Origin: Ciborinia camelliae
Taxonomy: Eukaryota > Ascomycota > Leotiomycetes > Helotiales > Sclerotiniaceae
NCBI GenBank assembly: GCA_025890175.1
Contig: JANPYM010000007.1
Coordinates: 600,944-664,943 of the forward strand
Length of the DNA: 64,000 nucleotides
Reading direction: 5' to 3'
Positions 11,350 to 21,900 of the stretch are shown here, piece after piece (positions within the stretch are counted from its first letter, which is position 1; each line of letters starts with the position of its first letter). The notes under the pieces are model-generated. The model searched no databases and had not been told where the DNA came from. It was given only the letters and a program-made list of their open reading frames with translations. Made by a program: the position numbers and the translations under genes.

Positions 11350-12246
11350 ATGTCGAACTATCCGAACCAGCAGAGCTCGCAGGGACAATATCAATCAGCT
11401 CGAGGCCAATTCGATCCAGCTACAGAAGAAATAGCAAGCATGCAATATTTGACGAGAGGGTACGATCACGGACAAGCCCCGCAAGCAATGGACCCCTCCA
11501 CGGTGGCCACCTCTTATTGCGAATATTGTCATGCAGAACCCGGGCCTGGATCGAATCCTTCGGCGTGGAAACAAGCTCATATACTCCAAAATCCCAATTG
11601 TAGGGGAGGAGGAACGAACCTGTTCGAGCCGAGTGGAAACAATAACAACCAAGCGCCTTCGCCTTACCTTCCCGGCCAAGCCTTCTATTCTGATCAACCT
11701 GAACCCGACCAAACGCCAATCAATCCTCCATCTGTACCAGCGCCAGCAACTTACCCTCAACAACAGCCCCAACTTTACAATACATACCCTGCTCCGCCGG
11801 GGAATCAACAGCCGCAAGCCCCACCCCCTCAAACTTATGGTCAACAATCTTATGGTCAACAACCTTATACTGCTCAATCCTCTTGGGGTCAATATCAAGC
11901 CCCACAAGCCTCGAATTATCCTCAATACCCCTCACAACAGCCAGGACAAATAGCATATTCTAGCGAGGGGAGTCAAGAGTACTACCAAAATCCAGCCGAC
12001 ACCACTTCATACGGAAATAATCCCCCAGGCTCTTACCATTCAACAGAGCATCACTCATACAATTCCACAGCAGCTAGCGGGACAACCTGGGACAACACTT
12101 ACTCGCAGTCTAGTGATAGGAGTGGCGAACATGCTGGAGATGGTGGGCAGCAGGGTGGGCAGCAGGGTGGGCAGCAGGGTGGGCAGGGTGGGCAGCAGGG
12201 TGGGCAGGGTGGGCAGTACAGTTACCAGCAGTACAGAAAAAGATAA
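11350..12246 (+). CDS. Low-complexity Q/P/G/Y-rich protein of unknown function
   Basis: A single-exon frame of 298 codons starts at the first ATG (11350, MSNYPNQQSSQGQYQ); the open frame extends upstream but contains no earlier ATG. Residues ~1-50 are polar; residues ~57-85 hold a small Cys/His cluster (YCEYCHAE...HILQNPNC) that might bind a metal. From ~100 onward the sequence is disordered and prion-like, rich in Gln, Pro, Tyr, Ser and Asn, with repeats such as YGQQSYGQQPY. The C-terminus is a near-perfect GGQQ/GGQ repeat (DNA 12142-12216) followed by YSYQQYRKR. I do not recognise a named family. Its composition resembles RNA-binding or condensate-forming proteins, which is only an analogy. 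Confidence 0.75.
   Translation: MSNYPNQQSSQGQYQSARGQFDPATEEIASMQYLTRGYDHGQAPQAMDPSTVATSYCEYCHAEPGPGSNPSAWKQAHILQNPNCRGGGTNLFEPSGNNNNQAPSPYLPGQAFYSDQPEPDQTPINPPSVPAPATYPQQQPQLYNTYPAPPGNQQPQAPPPQTYGQQSYGQQPYTAQSSWGQYQAPQASNYPQYPSQQPGQIAYSSEGSQEYYQNPADTTSYGNNPPGSYHSTEHHSYNSTAASGTTWDNTYSQSSDRSGEHAGDGGQQGGQQGGQQGGQGGQQGGQGGQYSYQQYRKR
12142..12216 (+). repeat. Tandem GGGCAGCAGGGT-type repeat inside the Q/P/G-rich gene
   Basis: Roughly six interspersed 12-nt (GTGGGCAGCAGG) and 9-nt (GTGGGCAGG) units in tandem encode GGQQ and GGQ. Because both units are multiples of three, copy-number changes keep the frame, so length polymorphism between strains is expected. Confidence 0.85.
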
Positions 12247-13856
12247 GGGACAATATCATAATATGGACTCTTGAAGGTTGCTAGGGTGGATCTCTTTAAG
12301 TTATATGTAAAATTTTCCTTGGGTCCGTTTCGGTGGGTTTATGGCTGAGAATGGATAATCTATCTCTCAGGCATTTTGATGGTTCTATTGAAGAGACAGA
12401 TAATATTTGTTCGGTTGCAAGTACAAGTCTGAGTTTACATGGAGGGGGAAAAATTGAGAAATATAAGGGTTTAGAGGGAAATAGCTATTACTTGAGTAGA
12501 TTAGAAATCAATAAAAAATGCGTGATTTTTATACACTTTATTGTTTCTCATCGATATAACATAATTAGATAAACAATAATTGTCGACATATATATATAAT
12601 TAAGCGCTGGAGTACTATGAGCGCACGCGCTAGGGCCTCGACAGTTATATATATCATCTTGCAAATAGTTATTGTGGAGGGACGGTAGTATTCTTTTTCC
12701 CCCTTCATCTGCACGCTAAGCTACTAGGTAGGTCGTATGATTTTGTGACCCATGCCCGCTGTTATGCCTAGACCCCGGCCTAGTAAATGCCATGTAGATA
12801 GTCACGTGAACATCCCTTATATTAGGTAGTGATCTCTTGAAGGGAATCCTTTCCTCTTTCTTTTATCTGATTGCTAATACATGAAGCTATTCCCATATGC
12901 TGACGTAACGCGTATAGCACCCGCGAAGAGACTTGCCCCTTTAAGTTAATACTATTATATATAGCACTCTAGATATAGTATTTAAAAACTTCAAGTTCAA
13001 GTTTCTACTACTCTATATAATTATATATAATTTAATCTAATAGAGTCATAAAGTTTATATAATCTTATAGACTCTAAATGACGTTTTAATATAAAGATAT
13101 ATAAATACTTTATTGTAACGTATTTCAATTTTGAGATAATAAATTCTCAGGCTAATAATTTGAAAAGATCTTAAGCATATCTTACTATAACCAAATGAGT
13201 ATAGAGGACATCTAATTAACTACTTAGAATACTTATAAATAGAATCTATAGATGCTATATATACATAAACGACAAGATACTATATCTAAATAAGAAGAGA
13301 ACTGTAGCCCCAGCAGGAGCATGTGGCCTGTATGTGATGCATATATTTGAGTCAACGTTTCTCACGCAGTATACATAAATATTAGTATTACAATGAAGAC
13401 AGCTTTTACAACCAACATAAACTGTGCCCACCAAGAACTCAGGCTATTAATTACTCTCTAAATGATTTGTATATCAGTAGTTAAAAGAAAAGCCGGGGTT
13501 TCCGTTACATTTACTAGTTCTATAATATACTTATATCCACTGTTGATATTTTGCTATCAATCTACAGGTAAGAATATTTTCCTTTTCTATAATAGTTGCC
13601 TTTTTAGCTGCGCCAGATAAGTCGGGCTTATGTCCATTTTCAAATTATCATACATATGCTGCTATACATACCATGGTACCAACTGTTGGACCCAGGTATC
13701 TAGTGAATGATGAGATGAGATGAGGTTGTTTCTTTTCCCTCTTAAAGTCAACACATTTCCCCTCCCACATCATGATCTCATTTCACATCTTCCCTCAAAT
13801 TACTAGCCTTTGGACTTTTTGAAGCTTGACCCAAATACTCAACCTAAATCATCAAA
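12247..13856. other. AT-rich intergenic island between the Q/P/G-rich gene and the hydrolase
   Basis: About 1.6 kb without a gene. From roughly 12550 to 13650 the DNA is strongly AT-rich with TATATA runs and no open frames of note, unlike the flanking genes. A small inverted repeat (TAGAGTC at 13041-13047 with GACTCTA at 13069-13075) lies inside. The composition resembles a relic of a repeat mutated by repeat-induced point mutation (RIP), but I can identify no element. The last ~150 bp, with a CT-rich stretch, are likely the hydrolase promoter and leader. Confidence 0.55.
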
Positions 13857-14776
13857 ATGTCTTCACCATTCGTCGTTGTCATATGTCATGGATCCTACCA
13901 CACTCCCGAACCATACCAACCCTTTCGAGAAGCCTTGAAACAAATCGGCATCGAATCCCACTGCCCTCAACTCCCCACCTCCGACCTCAATCTCATGAAC
14001 ATAGGGGACCGCGCAAACCCAAATTACAATCTTGACATCCCAGCAGGTGGATTTCCCCAACCATCAGACGATATAAGCGTCATCAATGAGCTCCTTCAAA
14101 GCCTCATCACCAAAGAAGGAAAAAATGTGATTCTTCTCGGCCATTCTTCAGGAGGTTTCACCGCGACGGCTGTAGCAATCCCAGAACTTCAAGCGAAATG
14201 GAGAAGAGATAGGGGGCTTGAGGGAGGCGTATTTGGGATTTTCTATGCGTGTGCGTTTTTGATACCGGTGGGGGATTCAGTAAATAATTTCTTTTTGCCA
14301 AAGGATGGAAGTGTGCCTGTTAGTCCGCCATGGTGCGAGTTTCATGTAAGTAGTAGTTTAGAGATCCAACCTCCCTCACTGAATAATTTGACAAAAAAGG
14401 CAAAGCTAATCCAACCCAACCACAGAAACACGGCATGGATGGTCTTGGATCGACTGTCGAAGGGGCAAAATACTTCTTTAATGGATTAGATGATGCTCAG
14501 GCTAAATATTACGAGGCTACGTTAACGGCATCACCGGTGTTGAAAACTATTCTGCACAACGATGCCTATTCTGCCCTTCCTTCCACATATCTGGTGACCG
14601 AGGAAGATCTGGCCTTGCCTGCGGCTTACCAGGAAGGGATGGTTGCGTTGCAAAATTCAAGACCGGAAGTAAACATAGGCATTGTGAAATGTCCGAGTGG
14701 TCACTCACCCCATCTGACTTGGATCGAGGGTTTTGTGGCCGAGGTACAGAAATTCGGGAAGGTAGTGCTTGGATAG
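13857..14776 (+). CDS. Alpha/beta-fold hydrolase, AB_hydrolase family (2 exons)
   Basis: Exons 13857-14345 and 14426-14776 flank an 80-nt intron (GTAAGT, ACCACAG) and encode 279 aa. The spliced protein joins WCEFH to KHGMDGLGSTVEGAKYFF in frame. The nucleophile elbow GHSSGG places the catalytic Ser at residue 97; an early HG (residues 11-12) fits the oxyanion loop, and GHSPHLTW near the C-terminus supplies the catalytic His. No signal peptide or membrane segment is seen, so the enzyme is probably cytosolic. It belongs to the small fungal esterase-like group of alpha/beta hydrolases; substrate unknown. It stands alone, beside an AT-rich island on one side and gene-poor DNA on the other, so it may be accessory. 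Family call firm, substrate not. Confidence 0.87.
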
Positions 14777-16428
14777 TTCTTTATGTAGCTCTTTAAGTCT
14801 TTATTGTATCGAAACTTTGCAGTCTGTAGATACACTTCTGGGAATTGCTTCCACTAATCACATTGAGCACTTTTCACCAAGTTTGTGCTGGTATGTGGAT
14901 ACTCCATTGAACGTCGAGGTGTACAAAAGACTCGAATTATGTTGTAAAGAGGCTCGAGAGCTGGTGAAAATATCGGGTATCAATCATATCACGTCTTTAT
15001 GTCTTGCCAGAATGGCTAAGAAATCTCACTTCTGTTTTTCCACGTACTGCACCTCTTCGTATTCCTAGACCGTGAAGGATTTAACCGCATACATCCTGAA
15101 GTCAATGGATGTAATAATCACACTCTTTGCCACTTTCTTGATGGATATGACTGTTGGTTCACATTGAAAGAGTGTCTGCTAATCTTAAACAGTCTCTAGG
15201 AGGCAATTTCATTACCACAAGGCCTCTCTCAAGTTCGTGTCACTGAGATCCTTCGAGAACTACAGCAAGGATGATTGCGCGAGTTTTCAGGCAGAATAGA
15301 GTTTGATTAAAACTCATATCAAGTCATCGTCTTCGATTATGTCGCCATTCTTTGCGAGTTGCAGCTGCGATCCTTTTTCTCCAGAGTTGTCATCTTGCAT
15401 TATAGGAAGGTACATTCAGTATGCTGTCAACGCGAACGGTGCTTCCGACTCCCAAAAGCGATTGAATTCGTACGAAAAACAACATACAGTTGACCGTCAG
15501 AAATAATAGTCATGACTCCTATGGCAAGGCGACCGGTGCCGGTGTTGTTGCAATCTAGACCCAGTATTTGGAAAATATCGAGAGACTGGATTGTCGATCA
15601 AACTATTACACTGGAAAAGCAATCAAATTTGATCGGCGTTAGCGTTATTGGGATTTTGACTGTAACCAATATCCAAGGATTGGTAATTGTTGGAGAAACA
15701 TTCGAGTTGTTTGTCCATCTGGTGGATACTCTCAAGGCAAAGGTCATGGTCATGGTCAATTAGTATCTAAATATGAACTGCAGTAGATTAAATGCTCGGC
15801 TTGGAAGTTGTTACTGCAGATGTTGATCTTATTGCCGCTTCTACGGTCGAGAACGAAGACTTGTACTGGCGGCGGAGGAACTTATGGAGTAGTTCTATCT
15901 ATAACGCAGAGCACGCCCGGGCGAACGGACAACTGCTGCTAGTCTTACGTTCACTAGCGCAGGGATATCACAAGATGAATTTTTGAATTGGTGGAGACGT
16001 TCATCAGAAGTCTTCCTGCTTTGGCTGATGCGGGGCCGTTAGCGTTTGGCTGTTGGCAAAATCCTCTTTTACAATGAAGCCTGCTTCGGGGATTGGACTA
16101 CCTAGTTCAGAATCTGGATGAAATTATGCATCCTACTGTCATAAAGCTGGAGAATAATCATTTTAAAGACAGACATATATTATATTTGCTCTCCTGGCAG
16201 TGTTATCAAGTATTAAAGAACGACTCAAAGGCGTATTCGACTATAGAAAGCAACTAATCCATCTCAGCCGCAATGAATTGTGCATCCAATTTTCCCTTTC
16301 CGCTAGAGCTTTTGGAATGATCAAAGCTAGGTGCTTGAAGACATTAAAGATAGTTCATATTACCCAAACATTGTCCACACATGTCAGAAAACAAGCATAC
16401 AAATCCCTATTTTCATATCACCAAAATA
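14777..16428. other. Gene-poor stretch with short unassigned open frames
   Basis: About 1.65 kb in which several 60-100-codon frames occur on the + strand (for example around 14880-15067, 15303-15505 and 15512-15762). One stretch at ~15060-15200 reads as a Cys-rich peptide with FLDREGF and HFLDGYDCWF, but it needs frame changes and I cannot assign it to a family. The area may contain decayed coding sequence. No intact gene can be supported. Confidence 0.4.
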
Positions 16429-17544
16429 TTAAGAAAACAGATTAGGAAGCGACTTCATAAAGGAACTAGCCTTGACAACAATTTCTTGTGCTCTCAACAT
16501 TCTCTGGATATCTTTTTTGACTTCGTATTCGATGACGCTAGTAAAAGCCGATGCTTCGGAGGTGACATTGTTTGCGTCCTTCACAATAGCAATGAAAGCC
16601 ATGAAATTAGGCGCAATGATGTCTTGATACTGTTATAAATGTTAGTGATTGTTAGCTGTAGAATATCAAGCACAGGTTACTCACTCCCATCCAGCTGATA
16701 TTTCGCTTGGCAGATGAATCGCTAGTATCCCTAAACCCCCATGGCATACTGGAGTTAGGCAACCCCGCTCGATCAATATACATATTCCAGCTATGGTACA
16801 TCTCGAAGGCATCATCTAATGATGGTAATTCTGTGGTTGAGAATCCATTTTCTTGCATCTTAGCCAGAGTGGTCACAGCTAATATCTCGGGGAATTTGTA
16901 GTCCCGGCTGCATCGTGGAGGCGTCATAATCTGCCCGCTTTTGGCTTGCGCTGACACGAGATCTCCAAGCTCAAGCATCTGGAGTATTTGCGCAATGTTG
17001 GTGGCAGTGTCGACGGTGTAGCTCCATTTGCTCTCGCTGGGATCCGGCGGTTGTGGCATACCTTCGGGAGGCCAGATGCGGGGTTGAGGGTCGCCGTAAT
17101 CCAATGTGACGGTTTTTGTGTCTGCGCCGGTACCGCTACCAGGTATAGTACCTATGATAGGTAGGCCAGATCCAGAAAAGGTGACTGTTTTTGGATTCGG
17201 ACCGGGCGCGGGGGTTTTCCCATATGATGCTGGCACGACATAGTACCTCCCGCCGTAATCAATGTTTCCCCAATCTTGGGATGCTAAAAGGGGCGTAAGC
17301 GATAAAGCTCGTTATGAAATTAGGAAAGTCTTGTGACGTACACATGATTGATTAAATAAACGTGATTGATAGAAAAAGTAAAGATGATCAGAATTTGATG
17401 TGTGGGATAGAATTGTAGAAGTCGATCCAAGTTTGGCGGGAAATATGTTTGTATATATAGACAGAGCCTGGAACCCCGCACTCGAGTTTTGACAGCTTTC
17501 AACATACCGAAGCCCGGTGGTGGTGAAGGATGAGCCGTTGCCAT
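16429..17544 (-). CDS. Uncharacterised 278-aa protein (3 exons)
   Basis: The minus-strand model joins 17544-17508, 17283-16685 and 16629-16429. The 224-nt first intron (GTATGT, TTTTAG) and 55-nt second (GTGAGT, AACAG) both keep frame. The protein starts MATAHPSPPPGF, has a Pro/Gly/Thr-rich first third (PAPGPNPKTVTF, PPEGMPQPPDPSE) and then an apparently helical domain with FPEILAVTTLAKMQ, FEMYHSWNMYIDRAGLPNS, YQDIIAPNFMAF and a C-terminal helix RMLRAQEIVVKASSFMKS. There is no signal peptide under this start and no transmembrane segment. I do not recognise the family. The coding nature is supported by two in-frame splices extending the frame beyond the single open segment. The first exon is the least certain part. 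Confidence 0.65.
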
Positions 17545-18931
17545 GATGTAATAGGATTTATGGTGTGTCAGAAAGGATAAAGTATTGATATATCCTCAAG
17601 GTCCTAATGGTAGTAGTGATGGTGACAGCATTTCAATTGTTGTTGAAGGTAACAATGATGATTGGCAAAAGAAGCGGGGTTCGATAGTTTATTACCACAA
17701 ACGCAAATAGGCATTTGGAGAGGGTAGTTGAGATTGAACCATGATTGGTAGACGCTTACATCAAAATTTACTCAAATATAGAACTTGCGTAAGATAACAT
17801 ACTCCTCATCGCAGATGATACCAACATTGAATGAGTTTCCTTACCAATAAATCCGATTGTGAAACGTCGAAGAGAATTTTGTAAAATCTCAGGGATTGGA
17901 ATCAGCCAGCCACAATCTGCAAGTTTGAACTGAAAGTTGATTATAGAAGGTTCGCGACAACCAAAAACCGGAAAAGGAGACATAAAAACCTCGAAATTTC
18001 ATGCAAGTGTTCAAATTCGGCTAACCTCCCCATTAATGAAACAAGTTCAGTGAAGAGAAATTGGCAGCCTAGACAGCGGGAAAGCTTACACAGAAACCTT
18101 TAAAGGCATGCACGTTATACGATATTTCCATGAATGTTTGTCTACAATTTGGTATAGCCTTCGTGTTACTTGATAGCAGTTTGTTGGTGTCAGATACCTG
18201 ATATGCACTCTAACTATCTTGTCATCGATGGTATGCTCCACCGCTTGATTCTTCTTGTTGATCTACGCTTCCTATTCGTGGCTATACAGAAATTTATGCA
18301 ATGAAAACTGTCATCGAGTAGAGTCTTGAAATTTTGACACATTTTGCTTGAGATGGCCGATGAGTCCTGGCAAGCAGGCGTTGCGTTGCTCGTATATCTT
18401 GATATGTATGCCGGTCTGATGAGCCACCATAACCTTCGAACAGAATCAATCCCACTACCACTCGACATTTTCTTTACAAAGTCATTTCCGAACGAGATCG
18501 TTCAGTGATTGATTGGTGGTTGATACATTACCGTCCCGTAATAATCGAAACCTATGTAAAAAACCTAGAGATTGTAGCTTAAGCAAATCTACTATAACTG
18601 TATATATAAAATTCTATAGTGGTAGTCAACCAAAATCAAGAGATGTTGAGGGTCTGGTTTACTTGGGATCACTTGATTCCAAGACACGCCAAAATTTATA
18701 TTTCATCTCTATACAGTTCCATTTCAGTCCACATACTGAACTATAGCGCGGAGTATGAACAGGGTATCATTTATCCTAAAGCTAAACGCTAAAAAATTAA
18801 AGGAATTTTCTATCCTATCATAAATCATGTTTCATGCCTCGTTTCGCTTTCTTCACTTGTCTTCTAATAGCGCCCAATCTCCATCGTTTTCCTCGTCTTC
18901 TTCACAGTCACTCCTTCAGTATTCTTTCCAT
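17545..18931. other. Intergenic region upstream of the uncharacterised gene and 3' of the Ras GAP gene
   Basis: About 1.4 kb without a gene I can support. Two minus-strand open frames of 71 and 84 codons (17768-17983, 18214-18468) show no recognisable motif or convincing splice partners. Confidence 0.45.
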
Positions 18932-21900
18932 TTATGCAATAATAAGCTGCAAAACCAAGTTAGCCTTGACCTTCGAACAGTAAAGTCAAAAATAGTGCAT
19001 ACCTCAATAAGCTTATCAGTCAAAGCAGTACACTCTCTAGCGACCTCATGATGGCCCTGGTACGTCGAATTCTTCCATAAACCTCCAAAGCCTATACTAG
19101 CCAACACTCTATCCAAAACATCTGCGTTCTCCATCGCGGCCGAGAACTGAGGGTTTGATGTGATTGTGCGTAGTAATTGATGGGCAGATTCGAGTGTGAC
19201 CGAATTTTGGCAGGACATAAGCACATCATCTAGTATACTGATGATTGGACCGGACCTACTTGAAGTTAGCAAGGATATTCATGTGGAGGTACATAGAAAA
19301 GATGGCTTACAGGCGTAGCATGACATTTGTCGATGATGATATGGCAAACTTATTAAGCCATCGGAATGAACGTGTTTGTATGGTATCATCTAAATAGTGA
19401 AAGTCGACCAGACCAATAGCGCAAGTAAGGAGTAATTCTTTCTCATTGAGAGCTGCGAGTTGCATTATGCTACCAATATCCGATTCTACATATGGAACGT
19501 GATCCTCTTGGGTAGCATTAGCAAGCCATAGGCTATGCCCTGCATCTTCTGGATTGATTGCTCGACTGAGTAAAAGAAGAAGATATGGCATGCAACTGAT
19601 ATCTTGTGGAAACGACATCCCGTTAGGTGCATTTGCGACGGTCGTGTCAAGAAATGTTGATATAACACGCATAGCAGTAGATCTTGTCAATGAATCCGTC
19701 ATACCTTTAACCATGCACGCAGAAACCGCAAAATGGAAATTGTCCGCGGTGAAGTGAATCCCGTATATCTCATCTAGTTGTATTGCTGCTTCATCGAGTG
19801 TCGCTCGGCCTTGTAGTAATGTCGAAATCATGCGCCCGTCACTGAATTCGCCAGAGGCTCCGATATTGAGTAGTACAGCATCTAGGAACATCGCGGCGCA
19901 GTTGAAAATTCCAATTGGAACCAATCTCACAAGGGATAACGCAAGCCAGAATAGTTGTGTTCCATAACGTGACGCTGAGGGTAGCTTATCCATCATCTTG
20001 GTTAAAGCTGTGACTATAGCAATCATCATTTCACTGTCACTATCGTCCATATATCGGCCGATGCTGCTTCTAAGTGCTACGAGCACTTGATAAAGTAGAT
20101 CGTCATCCACGTCTTCCCGAGCCAGACAACCCATGACAGTAAAGGCTCTGGGTTGAATGGCCGGATTGCTCTGGAAAGCAGTGCTTGCCACCAAGCTCAT
20201 CCATCTGGCACGCCACGCGTTTGACAGATCGACAGTTGGAGCCGCTACAATACTTATATCGGACAGCAGAGTTGCAAGAGATTCCGTGGCTAACAATGCT
20301 GAAGCTCCAGAGTCTTGCGATGAGGGAAGAGAAGCACCATCCCTTGATGCCATGCTTAACAGAGATTCTTGCCGAGGCTCCGAGATTGATGATAACAAAA
20401 CCTTCAATTTGGCAAGTTTACTTTCCTCCAATGCAAATGTGGTACACATAGCATGAATAGTATTGACAAGCAAGCGATGAACGATCAGTCTCAAACCAGA
20501 CGAGCCTGTATTGGCTAGCATGGTGACGAGATGGAAGACTTCAGGAAGGTATAATTGGGATTGGACACCACTGTCGAACGAAACAGACAAGCAGAGTCTT
20601 AAGAGAACACAGATCTCGCCCCAAACAGTGTTTTCGTGAAGATGCCTTGTTGGACGAAGTGAAGTACGATTGAGAGCCTTTCGAAGCCTCGAGATTAATT
20701 TCCCCCGAATTGTAATCGTGCCGAGTGAGGCAAGAATAGAACCTAAAATCTCGGTCCGCTCATCATCGATACCAAAAGTAAGAGCCGGTTTAAGAATCTC
20801 CTCCAAGAATATATCCATATATACCTCATCCTTGCAAATCGCGGGCCAGATGATTTGTTCCAGGGTAGTGCTGAGAACAACATCAGATATGGCAACCTCA
20901 ATAAGCTTTCTGAATATCACGGCGACTTTATCTCTTCCTTTATCACTATCCGCCTCATTTGGTATGAGATGAGTTCTCAAACTTGGTAGCCAAGGGGCCA
21001 TGTATGCTAAGCTCAAGGGTCTTTGCGAATACGGAAAACTTTCCCACCCAACGAAAAATTCATTGAGAAAATCTCCCGTCAGCTGGGGCTCAGAACGAGC
21101 CAATTGCGCACTAATCTCAATGATGAACTGTGATGGGTTTAAAGGAACACATAATTCTGGAATTTGTTAGCAACAATCCGATGTCTGGACGTAGTGATTC
21201 ATACCCTTTGTGCTCATGAACTTGGAGTCAGCTGCAAACTTAAAAGCTCGGCACAGAGCACACAATAAGTTGTAAGAGGCAAGTCGTAGAACCGCATCAG
21301 GACTCGCCATGTTAGTTAGTGCAATGTTGAGGAGTGTGCCTGGTACATCTTGCGGCCTGACTAATCTCTCGAATGACTTTAAGGTTCTTAATTCTTTTCC
21401 GTTTTTAGTCTTGGCACTGCGGATAGCTTGTAAAATATCGCCCTTTCTTGGACTGGTGAAGTACATTACAATCTTGCCATTATCGGTACGTAAACCAAAT
21501 GCAGAATCATCCTCGGTCTGTATCGATGTAGGTGCTTCATCGACCTCTGATAAGCGGAAGATATCATTGACTGTGGCATGTAATCTAAAGCCTGGAACAA
21601 CTTCTTGTTTCTTCGTTGTAGTCACTTGAATAAATTGACTACCAATCTTGATAATTACCTCGACCTTACCTTTGGTTTTAGACAATCTTATGATGGGTTG
21701 AAAGACGTATCTCGTGTCTGTCACAACGCTGATCGTCTCTTTGGGTAGGTGAAGCTGCGTGAGATGGAAGTGAGATTGCAAGTCTTGAAGGCTACCAATC
21801 AGGTGATATTCCACGTTCTTTGGGTGAAAAGCACTATTCTCGCTCTTTGAAGATATCCGGAGAATGCGCCGGAAGCATTTCCTACGCTTTTGTCAGCTTT

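Noticed and set aside
11395..11925. 176-codon minus-strand frame opposite the Q/P/G-rich gene
   Set aside because: It is antisense to a gene with strongly biased composition (RLLTIRLLTI from YGQQSYGQQ); no independent support.
14880..15760. Series of 60-100-codon + strand frames after the hydrolase
   Set aside because: No homology, no clean splices; may be decay products but unsupported as genes.
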